Assembly: GCA_017311185.1 (NCBI GenBank)
Contig: JAESUZ010000756.1
Location: forward strand, 1,302,001-1,366,000
Reading direction: 5' to 3'
Source of the DNA: Proteles cristata cristata
Lineage: Eukaryota > Chordata > Mammalia > Carnivora > Hyaenidae
DNA length: 64,000 bases
Part shown: positions 23,270-34,084 of the stretch, piece by piece
Numbering within the stretch: the first letter of the stretch is position 1
Layout: every line of letters starts with the position of its first letter
Made by a program: the position numbers and the translations under genes
Notes under the pieces: generated by a model
What the model was told of the DNA's origin: nothing
Database searches by the model: none
The model's input: only the letters and a program-made list of their open reading frames with translations

Positions 23270-23560
23270 ATGAAAACATAATGGTTGGGCACATAAGGGT
23301 GTAACTTCAGTAACAACTAATATATAAATTGACAGTTATGATGTGCCAGGCATTTAGACTAAACATTTCGTATTTACTATTCCACTTAACCCTCATATCA
23401 ACGATACAAGATGGGTCCCCTCAGAAATCCTCATTTTTCGATGACGGAACCAATCTCCGGATATGGGAGCACACGGTAGAACGCAGGGTTCAGGTGAAAG
23501 TCCAGTGAATTTAACTCCAAAGCTCATGCTTTTAATCCCCAGGTTATCATACTTGTAAAC
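23270..23560 (-). repeat. MIR SINE
   Basis: Reverse MIR: 'tgatgtgccaggcatttaga', 'ccacttaaccctcatatcaa' and 'gaacgcagggttcaggtgaa'. Confidence 0.65.
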
Positions 23561-23739
23561 GTATGGTATAGAGGTCCCCACTGTAGTGACAGTGGCTGGT
23601 TAAAATTTAACCTTTAACATTAAATGGAAGTCAATCATCCTAATTCCCAAACTAGTGAGTCAGAATGGCCTCCTGTCAACCAAGGTCTCTGCTGAACAGA
23701 CTGCTTTTCTCCTCATCCAATTCACCTAGATTTCCCTTA

Positions 23740-23880
23740 GACCGTTACTTCAGCTTTAAAAAGAAGCTAATCACAGTGTCTGCGTCAAGAGTTTAGGAGA
23801 AGGTTAAATTAGATAAAGTTTACAAGCAGCTCAACTGCAGTCTCTGGTACAAAAATAAATGGTAACTACTATTATTTAGG
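23740..23880 (+). repeat. MIR SINE fragment
   Basis: 'ttaggagaaggttaaattag' to 'aaataaatggtaactactat' resembles the MIR 3' half. Confidence 0.4.
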
Positions 23881-24740
23881 ATTAAGTGCTTTTCAGAACT
23901 TCTTTGGAAGCTGCCTTTTCCTTGCTGGCCATATATTCTGTGAGAAGCATTTCAGAGACTTCCACCAGGGGAGGAACTTTCTAAGGACAAACAGCAGAGC
24001 CATGTAGACTATATGTTAGCTTACTTATAAGAGATAGTCAAGGAAAAGTTTTAAAGAATCCACTTGACTTGGCCAGGGGGGGGAAAAAAAAGGCAATGTG
24101 GTTCCCAAAGATATGTGAACCATATTTCCCAAAGTCATATATTATATATCCCATCCGTTTGTATGTCACCTCAACCTCTGTGCTGAGGGTAATAAAATCA
24201 AACTGCATGGGTGAAGAATGACATTGAAATGCATTCTTTTAAATCTAATGTTTTGCTCAATTTTATGTATTCTTGCTAAAAGAAGAAAAATTCAAACACA
24301 AACATTGAGTTAAGAGTCGAATGAGTCTTTAAAAGAGGCATAAACACTTTGTAGATTTTTTTTTCATGTATTTTACAAGCTTAGCATTCCTCACATTGCA
24401 ACAACCGTGAACAACTAAAGTTCCACGTGGACGACAGGCCATCGTGTTAAGCTTACAAAATGGGGAAGTATTTTATAATTACTTACAAACTCTTCCGGCC
24501 CCTTTAAATATATCACAAGCAAAAGGAAACCATGAAAGATATGAAACCAAAATAAAGCCCACAAGATAATCTTCACAATTCCCTGTTGCTTGTGTATCAG
24601 GGTCGTCTAAAGAGCTGAGGGTGGTTTAGGAAACTTAAATAAGTATCCATTCAAATGTCTCTTTTTCTAAAACATGGAAATTTCAGTCTTCTCAATGAAG
24701 CCTGTTTTGAGTACTTTTTTCCACTTTCAGTCACTTTGAA
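23881..24740. other. Intergenic DNA, nothing recognised
   Basis: No supported feature. Confidence 0.45.
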
Positions 24741-24749
24741 CAAATAATG

Positions 24750-24929
24750 AAAGCAGTAGGGCCATGATGGTACAGGAGGAAAAGCGAGTGCTGAGTCTGC
24801 CAGAATTGAGTGTGAATCCCACATTCTTCCACCCGTTTGTTTCACGACCAAGAGTGAGTCCCTTTTAATCACTCTAACCCTTTTCCCCCCATCGGCAAAA
24901 AAATGAGAATCCTAATTCTTCCTTTAATA
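24750..24929 (+). repeat. MIR SINE, split by two CAN SINEs
   Basis: MIR-like 'gtgtgaatcccacattcttc' and 'atcggcaaaaaaatgagaat', resumed at 25385-25460 as 'ggattagatgagtcattgta' and 'acatttggcacagaataggc'. Confidence 0.6.
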
Positions 24930-24939
24930 ATTCATCTGA

Positions 24940-25155
24940 AGGGGGTTCCTGGGTGGCTCCGTTGGTTAAGTGTCCGACTTTGGCTAGGGTCATGATCTTG
25001 CGGTTCATGAGTTCAAGCCCTGTGTCGGGCTCTATACTGACAGCTCAGAGCCTAGAGTCTGCTTCAGATTCTGTGTCTCTGTCTCTCTCTACCCCTCGCC
25101 CACTCACACTCTGTCTCTCTCAAGATAACATTAAAAATTAAAAAAAAAAAAAAGA
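24940..25155 (+). mobile_element. CAN SINE, first of a tandem pair
   Basis: Head GGGTTCCTGGGTGGCTCCG. Duplication ATTCATCTGA at 24930-24939 and 25156-25165. Confidence 0.93.
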
Positions 25156-25169
25156 ATTCATCTGAGGAT

Positions 25170-25377
25170 GGGGTGCCTGCATAGCTCAATCAGTGAAGCA
25201 TTTGGCTTCTACTCAGGTCATGATCTGTGGTTCGAGAGTTTGAGCCCCACTTTGGGCTCTGTCACAGAGCCTGGAGCCTGCTTCAGATTCTGTGTCTCCC
25301 TCTCCATCTCTGCCCCTCCCCCACCAGTGCTCTGTCTCTGTCTCTCTCTCTTTCAAAAATAAACATTTTAAAAAAAA
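25170..25377 (+). mobile_element. CAN SINE, second of a tandem pair
   Basis: Divergent copy. Imperfect 17-bp flanks at 25153-25169 and 25378-25394 (13 of 17 match), which suggests it is the older of the two insertions. Confidence 0.88.
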
Positions 25378-25460
25378 GAATTAATGTAAGGATTAGATGA
25401 GTCATTGTAGATGAAAATGCTTGGTACAACATTTGGCACAGAATAGGCATTTGTTAAATG

Positions 25461-27985
25461 TTTATTTTGTTCTGCTTTCTCAGTAGGCTTTCTTTCTTAA
25501 CACCAATTACCTTCAAACCTACAGCAAATTAGAAGAAAAGTCCTTATTAAAAGCCTTAGTCATTGGCAAATATAAGCTTTCACCTAAAAGCGTTACATTA
25601 AGGGATTAAATTCTTTGCAAACCTTAACAGCAAAATTAACAATCACCTTCCAAACATGGGGCAGGTGAACTAATCATACAGTTCACGTTCAATACATACC
25701 ATCTTGCTTTGAGAATGAATCATTAGATTTTACACCTATGTACATAACCAGGAACTTAATTGAAGCCAGCTAACTTTTTTAGGAGTACAACAGTTGATGC
25801 ACAAGTGCATTTGCTGCCAAAATAGCCCTGTGGGCTTAATCTGTCCTCTACAAAAAAAATCACAAGATCCCAATTATCCATGCTCAATTTTTCCAGGTGC
25901 CAGTAAGTTAGGTCATTAACACACAGAGCTACTCCAATGCTCTATGGAAGGAGGGACAGCTGTCAGAAGGATTGGAACCCATTCTCCTGACTCTCTGGCC
26001 ACTGCACACTGTCACATCACTAAGTCCCTCTCTGAGCAGCCTTAAATCCTTTTTGTTAATTTAGGGCAGGAGAGGGAGCAATACATTAGAGTGGATCCTG
26101 GGGATTGGCACTCAATATGCACTTCTTCCGTCTTGTAGTAATTTCTTTTTCAAACTGCCAGTTGCCATCCTTTAGTCGGTCATGAAATCAACTTAGGATG
26201 AAGATTGGCATTTCTTCATGAAGTGGCATAGCCCATAGGAGTACAGAATTGCACAGCAGAGACTAGAATAGAATCTGTCAGGGCATCCCATTGTCTTGTG
26301 AATCTTGTATTTCAGGTAGACATGACAGTGACTCTATGCATGTGTGTTGAATTTTAGAGTAAAGCTTATCATAAAGTTTGAAAAACAGTGTTCCAGTATG
26401 CCTTTCTGTACCTCTGACATTGGGAAGCTAAATACTGTTTCCCAGAATCCCTTCAGAAAAGACTCCAGGTGCAATTTGGGTTTTGACAGTTAGAAGCCCA
26501 AGTGTGAGATCTGGAAGATGACAGTAGTCACACCTCTACTGCTACTGCTATTTCTGTTGGCAAGCATGTGGTGGACACTTTTGGTGTTCGCTGGCATCAT
26601 ATGCAGAAGACCCAGCAGACAGTCACAAGGTGCACAGATTCTGAGAGATAAGGCTCAAGGCATCCATTTCCTTCTGGCCCAGGTGGCAGCAGGAAATGGG
26701 AGTTAGCAGCAAGAAAGGAGGCATCATAGTAGCTTCCAGATCTTGGTAGGATCGATGAGATTCTGGCTTTCGGACTACAGAAGAAGCAGCAGCTCTTGGT
26801 GGTTTCGTTCTGTGGTGTGCCTTTGGGAACTGCGATGGAAAATTCAACCTCAAGTCTATTCTTCAGCCTTCACATGATTCTGCAAGCCACTTAATACCCT
26901 CCAGTAAATCCTTTCTTGGTTAAGCTACTTGGAGTAGTGTCTATTCTGACACTACACTGTTAAAACTAAGAGAAAATGGAAATATAGAATAAAATCTTTT
27001 GATACTCAACACTATACTGGAAACTAGTTATGAATCTCTATAGAGAATTCTAAAAAGAAGGAGAAAACCAAGTAATTTTTTTTTTTTACAAATAGTTTGA
27101 AAACCAAGTAATTTAAGTCATTGATATTTGGGGGCTTTTTTGTTGCTGTTGTTCTGGTTTTTGTGAGTCCTATACCACCAACTGATCAATAAACACATGT
27201 TCATGGATAAAACTACATGATGGAAAACATCAAATGGCTTCATGGTTTCATAATTAGTTACAAGAAAAATGAATGAATCTGTCAAACAGAACTAAGCCCC
27301 TAAAAATGGTCCTGGAAAGACCCTGAGATGGGAATTTGGAGGCAGAGGATTTGCTGAATTGCACATTTAGAACAAAACCTATAAGAAAGTAGGAAAGCAG
27401 ACTGGGCAGAGGAAGCAGCTGAAGTATGATGCACTTGAACAGAGGACTTGGCTGGTCTTATGGGCTCGTGTAGTTCTGAATGACATGACCCTTCAGAGTG
27501 GTCTTGAATACAGGAAAGAAGGCCAGGTCTTTGTACTCCCAAACTGACCAGTCACTAGATACAAACTGCCTTTGGGAAAAGTCTGTGACCCAGGATGAGG
27601 TAACTCCCTCCAGCCAAGGGCAAGTCCTTGCAAGGAACTCAGCTATGGATTGTCAAGAGCCAACAGCTCTGGGCAGCTGAAGGCGTGCTTGAGTCCTAAA
27701 GGGGGAGCATGGGTGGTGAATTACAGTATCTGCTCAGCACTCAGAGAAGTCTGAATGAGTAAGAGATAATGGGGTGGAAGGAAAGAGCAGATAGATAAGG
27801 GAGAAGAGGTAGAGCAGATAAGGCTTTGTGATTTATCCAATATGGGAGGAGGAAGAGGAACAAGTCAGATTCCCTCCCTAAACCCAGCCTTGGACATCTG
27901 AGCAGATGTCAGGCCATGGGCTGAGGCAGGGAGCCCAGAAGAGAAGAAGGCTATTGGCGAAAAGATGATAGAGGCAGAAATTATA
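25461..27985. other. Intergenic DNA, nothing recognised
   Basis: Mostly unique-looking. Segments near 26400-26560 and 26860-26945 resemble old dispersed repeats but cannot be named. No exon was supported. Confidence 0.4.
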
Positions 27986-28030
27986 AATTCAACATTGCAA
28001 AACAATAAATTAATTAAAATAAATTTAAAA

Positions 28031-28233
28031 ATGGGCCACCTGGGTGGCTCAGTTAGCTGAACATCTGACTCTTGATTTCAGCTCAGGTCATGATCCCAGG
28101 GTTATGGGATCAAGCCCTGCATCTGGCTCCTCACTGAGCACAGAGCCAAAGATTCCCTCCCTTACTCTCCCCCCCCACCCTTCTCCTCCACTCTTGCTCT
28201 TTCTAAATAAATAAGTAAATAAATAAATAAATA
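28031..28233 (+). mobile_element. Older CAN SINE
   Basis: Head GGGCCACCTGGGTGGCTCAG and (AAAT)n tail. The duplication AAATTCAACATTGC is at 27986-27999 and 28234-28247. About 30 bp of A/T-rich DNA separates the left duplication from the SINE head. Confidence 0.9.
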
Positions 28234-28299
28234 AAATTCAACATTGCTCAATAATGCTCTACATTATTTAATCCTTATAGTAATCTTGTAAGATGGGGC

Positions 28300-28640
28300 A
28301 TAATTTTCCCCATCTTCTCCAGTTCCACAAACTGAGCGGTTTAAACAACATAAACATACCATCTCACAGTTCTGGAGGCCAGACGTCTGAGACACCAGCT
28401 GAAACAGTAGAAACAGAGACAGAGGGAAGTTGAGTCTTCTTGGTATCAAAGGAAACCGGCAAGCATAGGGCCTGTAAGGGAACCCAGCTGTGACAGCCGC
28501 CCTGTACCCTGCATCTGGCGCTCCAGTTGCTGGACTGTCAACCACATTCTGGTTTCTGTGCTGTATAACTCTTCCTCCCCGACTTCCGACTGTGAGGTCA
28601 AGATTCCCATCGCACACTCATATCCACACTTATCTTTACA
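28300..28640 (-). repeat. Old interspersed repeat, family not named
   Basis: 'tctcacagttctggaggcca' and surrounding sequence are typical of a dispersed mammalian element. Orientation is uncertain. Confidence 0.35.
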
Positions 28641-28686
28641 TTAACCTTTCCTATAACCTTAAAATAATCTGACTCAAGCACCCAGA

Positions 28687-28796
28687 GAGGCTGATGATGA
28701 CAGCACAGAACCTGCTTGAGATTCTCTCCCTCTCTCTCTTCCCCTCCCCCACTCATGTTTGCTCTCTGTCTCTCTAAATGAATAAATTAATTTAAA
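28687..28796 (+). mobile_element. 5'-truncated CAN SINE (tail-to-tail pair)
   Basis: Only the 3' half is present: 'gacagcacagaacctgcttg', CT-rich region and A tail. It abuts an inverted SINE. Confidence 0.85.
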
Positions 28797-28798
28797 AA

Positions 28799-28998
28799 AA
28801 ATTTAATGTTTATTTTTGAGAGACAGAGACAGAGCATGAGCAGGGGCGGAGCAGACAGAGAGGGAGACACAGAATCGGAAGCAGGCTCCAGGCTCTGAGC
28901 GGTCAGCACAGAGCCCGATGCAGGGCTCAACCCCATTGTGAGATCATGACCTGAGCCAGAGTCAGACGCTTAACCAACTGAGCCACCCAGACACCCCA
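28799..28998 (-). mobile_element. CAN SINE (tail-to-tail pair)
   Basis: Reverse copy whose T-rich tail joins the A tail of the truncated plus-strand SINE, making an inverted repeat. Confidence 0.92.
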
Positions 28999-28999
28999 T

Positions 29000-30639
29000 A
29001 ATTTAAAAACATGAGCTAACAAAGATTTGCTAACAAAAATGGGAGAACCGGGTGAGTGGAGACGGAAGCCTGTGTGAAGACCGAAGCCTTCACACAAAAG
29101 ATGGTGTGAAGAGGAGGTGAGACCAGAAAGACAGGGAAATAAAGCCCTAAGGAGAAGTTGTTGGGAGAGTAGAGAGACTGATTTAAGACACACATATTTA
29201 AATACTGAGGGGGAAAAAACCCACAAAGGAAAGTGAGGCTGAAAACACTTTCTACACAGAGGACAACTGATGGGATGAAGTTAGTGAGGATGCCAGAGAC
29301 CAGCCGGAGGAAATAACCAGAGGCAGGAAAAGGGAAGGAAGTCACGATGCACGTACACACATATCAGGCTATTTTAGGATCGGATATTAAAGATATTTCC
29401 TGTAATGGCTTCTATTTTGTGGGTGAAAGAGAAGACAAGATTATCTGCTGACAGTGAAGAAAGAAGACAGGTTAAGAGCCTTGAGGAAGAGAAGGGTATT
29501 TGCAACGACTAGTCATTTTGGAAAATGGCCGTGAGCTCTAACTGGAGAAGTGGGAAGGGTGACCAGTTAGCCCAGAGGGTAGTTAGGTGAGGCCAGGGGC
29601 CTGAATTGGCAGGGCACCGTGATTCCCTCCAGTCTCGTCCAGCGGGGCAGGAAAAGCAACAGAAACTGTTAGTTGGGACTAATTCACATCTGAGGGACGA
29701 GGGGCAAGGACACAAGGAATTAGAGACGTTGGGAAAAGAAAAGCTAAAGAAAGGAACCAGAGTATCGAGGCTGACCCCAGAAGGCTGACATTTCTAGTAG
29801 GGAGAAAATGTGAGAACCAAGGAAACCCGAAGAGCACCCGTGTGGGGGTAAGAGATGGAGGTCTGCGATGGTAAGAGTTTATGGAGATTGTAAGATTTTA
29901 GAGGTGGAGACATGGGAGGTGACTAGAAGATCCTAAATCTGACCACGGGTCAGAGATGTGTGCTGTGTGCCTAGGTGTCCAGCTCTCCTTATGTCATTAC
30001 ATACAGTTCTGGTTGAACAGATCACCCCGGACCCTCAACCCACCCCCCTCGCTGCGGCGGTTGGCATGGGATGCAGGCCAGTGAGTTCATCCCCCTGGCA
30101 CAGGGCTCGGTACGGGAGGAGAGCGTGGCCGAAAAGAGATGATCAGACTCTTCTTCCCTGGCATTCCTGCCATGAATGTTGGTAGCAGACAGTGTCTCAT
30201 TTTCTCAGCTCATGAGTTGTAAAAACCATGTAGCTGCTGGTGATCATCTCTGCTGGCAGCACAGAGAAACCCACCACCAGAAGGAGAAAGGGAGACCAAC
30301 ATGCAAAGACCAGCAAATCAAGGAGTAAAGGAAGATGGGTAGAAGCAAGAAAGAATCCAAATAACAATTTTAAATCCCTGGATCTAGCTGTACTGAAGCT
30401 AGTCTACCCTTGAATCTTTCACATGAGCATCCTCCCCTACCCCCAAATTCTCTTTGACTTACAGAAATGTAAATTGGATTGCTATAAACTGCAATCTAAG
30501 GTGTAAGCAGCTGAAACAAAAGGAGGTAAAAGTATGAGGGCCAAGAAGGCCAAGAAACTAAAGTGTTGTATGAGTTTTCCTTATGGGCTCTAAAGTCACC
30601 CGAAATGAAGGCAGCACTTAATGGGGCTGGAGAAGACAC
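29000..30639. other. Purine-rich intergenic DNA
   Basis: Long GA-rich stretches in which no gene was recognised. Parts near 29960-30200 are GC-richer but not a CpG island. Probably includes old unrecognised repeats. Confidence 0.4.
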
Positions 30640-30651
30640 CTACGAACCATC

Positions 30652-31056
30652 TCTTTTTTAAAATGTTTATTTTTTTAATTTTTTAAAATGTTTTATTTAT
30701 TTCTGAAAGAGAGAGAGAGACAGCATGAGCAGGGGAGGGTCAGAGAGAAGGGGAGATACAGAATCTGAAACAGGCTCCAGGCTCTGCGCTAGCTGACAGC
30801 ACAGAGCCTGATGCAGGGCTCGAACCCACAAATCGTGAGATCATGACCTGAGCCGAAGTCAGATGCTTAACTGACTGAGCCACCCAGGTGCCCCAAAAAA
30901 TGTTTATTTATTTTTGAGAGAGACAAGATGGGTGAGGGACAGAGACAGAGGGAGACAGAGGATCCAAAGCGAGCTCTACACTGACCGCACGAACCATGAG
31001 ATTGTGACCTGAGCCAAAGTCAGATGCTCAACTGATGGAAGCACCCAGGAGCCCCA
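30652..31056 (-). mobile_element. CAN SINE carrying a second SINE in its tail
   Basis: The outer copy has its head at about 31056 (GGGGCTCCTGGGTGC in SINE sense) and flanks CTACGAACCATC (30640-30651) and CTATGAACCACC (31057-31068). A younger SINE occupies its tail. Confidence 0.88.
30676..30894 (-). mobile_element. CAN SINE nested in another SINE
   Basis: Near-intact reverse copy inserted in the A-rich tail of the outer SINE, flanked by the tail motif 'aaaatgtttattt' on both sides. Its tail reads TTTCAGAAATAAATAAA. Confidence 0.92.
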
Positions 31057-31068
31057 CTATGAACCACC

Positions 31069-32453
31069 AAGAACATACAGGATGTTAATAGGCAACTTCT
31101 ATGAGGACCAAGAGAAAAGTTATATTCAGTTAGCAAGGAGCCTCAAAGGAGTAATGGTTTTTATACAAGGACACGGGCATAAGAGTGTAGAGGCTGCATA
31201 GGAGAAAGAGAAGCATACGGACCCCATTTACTGCGGAGAAGCTAAGCGGGGTTGTGCAGTAATGTGGATAAGATCACTATTGCATAAAGTGGGCAGAGCC
31301 TTCCCAATCAAAGGTTATATAGCCATGAAATGCTTCCCGGTGAAAATTAAACTCCACTTCCAAGTCCTAAGTATTATTACAATATAAATAATACAGACAT
31401 TCTTTAACCACTTTCCAGCCCATCACCCCTTGACCTTGAATCACTCACTGTTCATCTGTAAGACAGATTGACCATAAGGTAGAACTGATCAGGTTTAATT
31501 CTTTTTTTTTTCCTAATGGAGCTACTTTATGCATGCATTTAAATGTCTCAGACAATGACCAGAATAATAACCTCAAAAGCAATTATCACTCAAATGTATT
31601 TGGTAGAAGAGTTAGTGTTAAATATTTTAAAACCCTTGTTTAGAAAATCTCATCACCATAACATATTTTATTGGCCAACATAAAATATACATGGATATTA
31701 TAGAAGAACAAAATCTAACACAAAAATGTGAGGCTGGGCTGCCAGTTCTCGAGTGAATGCCACAGAAGGAAAGCCACCAGTCAACTGGCATTTCAACAAG
31801 GAGGGAAATGGCTTTATTAAGGGATTTCGCTTCGTCTAAATGACAAATACTTAATGTGCATATGGACTATATACAGAGACAGAACATATTTTTCTTATGC
31901 CATGAAATGGGAAAATATTTTTATGACAGTTTATGGTTCCGAAGTGATGTTGAATAGTGTTGAAAATAAATTCACAGAGAAAATAAATGAAGGTCATTAA
32001 AGATTGTATTTGGAAAATGAGAACAAAGGGAAGGTATAAAAACAAGCCGTCCATCTCTGAGCACCCCCCACTGTTCTAGGAGCGGCTAAAGCAAGGGCCA
32101 CTCGGCAACTCAGTCCTCTAGGGACCCAGACAGTAGAGTCGCCTCCTCTGCTCTGAGTGAGTGTGGGTCCAGGACAGCGGCCTCTGCGGAGCATGGGAGG
32201 GGGTCTCCAGAGCCTGCGTGACTTCCACTGGTAAAATCCAACGCTGCGGCTCCAGCCTGTTGCGGACCTAGCTGTACCCTCAGTCAGGGCTGTGCAGGTG
32301 TGTTTATCCAGTTGCAAAAGCTACTTTGTACTGTTCTTGCCCACGAGGGAGAAAGCCCGGCAACCATGACCCCTTCCCCAGGGGACACCCTTGGTTACTC
32401 TTCCTCTGTGTGATCTGTCCTCAGTAAATGTCAAACTCATTTCCTTTCCACTA
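31069..32453. other. Intergenic DNA downstream of CCDC170
   Basis: No exon was recognised. On the minus strand, AATAAA occurs at 31667-31672 and 31813-31818, which are possible distal CCDC170 poly(A) signals. Confidence 0.4.
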
Positions 32454-32468
32454 AAATTTGCTTTTTCT

Positions 32469-32692
32469 ATATTTTAAAAAGCTTTATTTATTTATTTATT
32501 TTGAAAGTGAGGGTGCACACACGCACCAGCCTAGGAGCAGCAGAGAGAGAGAGAGAGAGAATCCCAAGCAGGCTCCTCGCTCTCAGCACAAAGCCCAACT
32601 CGGAGCTTGATCTCAGGAACTGTGAGATCATGACCTGAGCCGAAATCAAGAGTCAGAGGCTTAACCAACTAAGCTACCCACATGCCCCATAG
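32469..32692 (-). mobile_element. CAN SINE, sense to CCDC170, with poly(A) signals
   Basis: Reverse copy. Duplication AATTTGCTTTTTCT at 32455-32468 and 32693-32706. In the sense of CCDC170 its tail contains AATAAATAAATAAATAAA. Confidence 0.93.
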
Positions 32693-32724
32693 AATTTGCT
32701 TTTTCTCTTAATGTTTGGATGTAA

Positions 32725-32730
32725 TTTATT
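32725..32730 (-). promoter_or_regulatory. Candidate CCDC170 poly(A) signal
   Basis: Reading the minus strand from the CCDC170 stop (33781), the first canonical AATAAA I find is here, giving a 3' UTR of about 1.05 kb if the UTR is collinear. Whether it is used cannot be judged from sequence alone. A second, SINE-borne series of AATAAA lies about 240 bp further on. The intervening sequence is unique apart from an antisense MIR near 33310-33500. Confidence 0.35.
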
Positions 32731-33780
32731 CTCCCCCCTTTCCTTTCATGAAACACCAATGCTTTTTTTCAGAAACTATTAAAAAAACTCATATGGCAAA
32801 AAAATAAGGTAATCACCCAAGAAACTAAACGTTTTTCTCAATAAAGTTAAAAACATGGTTTCCTGAAAAATATCTGTGAAATAGAAATTTAACAAGAAGG
32901 CAGAAAATGAAAGAAAGTCATAAAACTCCAATCCGAAAAATGTACCCATGCTGTCCGTGCCTCTGATAAACTGGTGAATAAAATTGTGTAGGATTTCATC
33001 TGATAGGATTCACGTTCAAGGTTTCATTTTTCAAGGACTGAGATCAACCCTGCTCTAACATGAAAAATTGCCACCAAATGTTCATCTGGCAGCCACATTT
33101 CAAACAGGTAAATTTTTTATAGGACCTCAGGCCTACGTATGTTTTACTAAATAATTTGGTATATTGCTTTTTAAAGAAATCATATGGGTAATGTTCATAA
33201 ATCTGTTACGTTTTGGGCTTCAATTCTTGATTGTAGGAATGTTTTCCTTGCCTTTCGGGAGCAATTTTCACCTGGATCTCAGGAATTCAGGAGAAACTGG
33301 AGGAGTGTAGTGTAGTAGAGAAATCACAGCCTTTGAACCAGAGCCAGCGTGGTAAGGCTTCTGGTTCAATTACTAACCAATTGCAACCTTGGGTAGGTAA
33401 CACCCTCTCTGAGCCCCAGAGAGGTTATAAAATCTCCACATGGCTATTATGAGAATTAAATTGGGTAGTAAAGCCCCTGACTCATAAAAGGAATCCCGTC
33501 AATGTAAATTTCCTACCACCATTACCCATTCCAGTTGGCAATCTACTGGGACTCTTCTGGGTCGCAAAGTGCTAGCAAATAAAACAATAAGTGTTTTTAG
33601 TGTCAAACATTTCCCTACAGCTGGCACCTCTGAGATCCCTTTTTGTAAATGATGGATTCTTATTCTATCATCAAAGTATATGGTATTCACATACTGATCA
33701 GATTTCAAAAGTTTAGGGAATTAGTGAAATTAGAATTGTCTGCCATCCCTTAGCTCCACCTCGTTCAAGAGACATGGTGT
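32731..33780 (-). other. CCDC170: Probable CCDC170 3' UTR
   Basis: This is the sequence between the stop codon and the first AATAAA in the sense of the gene. It has no further exon-like reading frame. An old MIR in antisense covers roughly 33310-33500. The true 3' end is unproven, and the UTR could be longer or use a variant signal. Confidence 0.45.
33310..33500 (+). repeat. MIR SINE
   Basis: 'agtgtagtagagaaatcaca', 'attgcaaccttgggtaggta' and 'gctattatgagaattaaatt' follow MIR order, antisense to the CCDC170 3' UTR. Confidence 0.65.
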
Positions 33781-33981
33781 TCAATGAAGGAGTTTTAAGT
33801 GACTTTGTGGGTGCCTATCTCGCTCAGGCGTCACATCTTTGAGGCAGGCACAGGTGACAAAATGATGATGATGTGAATGGATCAGTCTTTCAAGACATTT
33901 GATGATTTCATAGTCAGGAAGTGCAAGACTGGTCATGTTCAAGCCCAACATCTGGGCAACCACCTCCCTGAAGTCCACCAG
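33781..33981 (-). CDS. CCDC170: CCDC170 terminal coding exon with stop codon
   Basis: The last coding part is 201 bp: 66 residues plus TGA at 33783-33781. It starts LVDFREVVAQMLGLN after acceptor ATATTGCAG (CAG at 33984-33982) and ends HPQSHLKLLH. The segment ALPDYEIIKCLERLIHSH is the conserved C-terminal signature of CCDC170. Unlike the preceding exons it is not a pure heptad coil: it has a predicted helix, then a His/Cys-rich patch (HSHHHHFVTCAC) and a polar tail. Together the five exons give 351 residues with no frameshift or premature stop, so the gene looks functional in this half. Confidence 0.95.
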   Translation of the reverse strand: MVDFREVVAQMLGLNMTSLALPDYEIIKCLERLIHSHHHHFVTCACLKDVTPERDRHPQSHLKLLH

Positions 33982-34084
33982 CTGCAATATCAAACACACA
34001 CGTTAAGGGTGAGAACAAAATGTACTGACTCCTGCTAGGCTGAAGACAACCAAACAAAAGTCCCCGGGAGGGACATAAGGTAGG

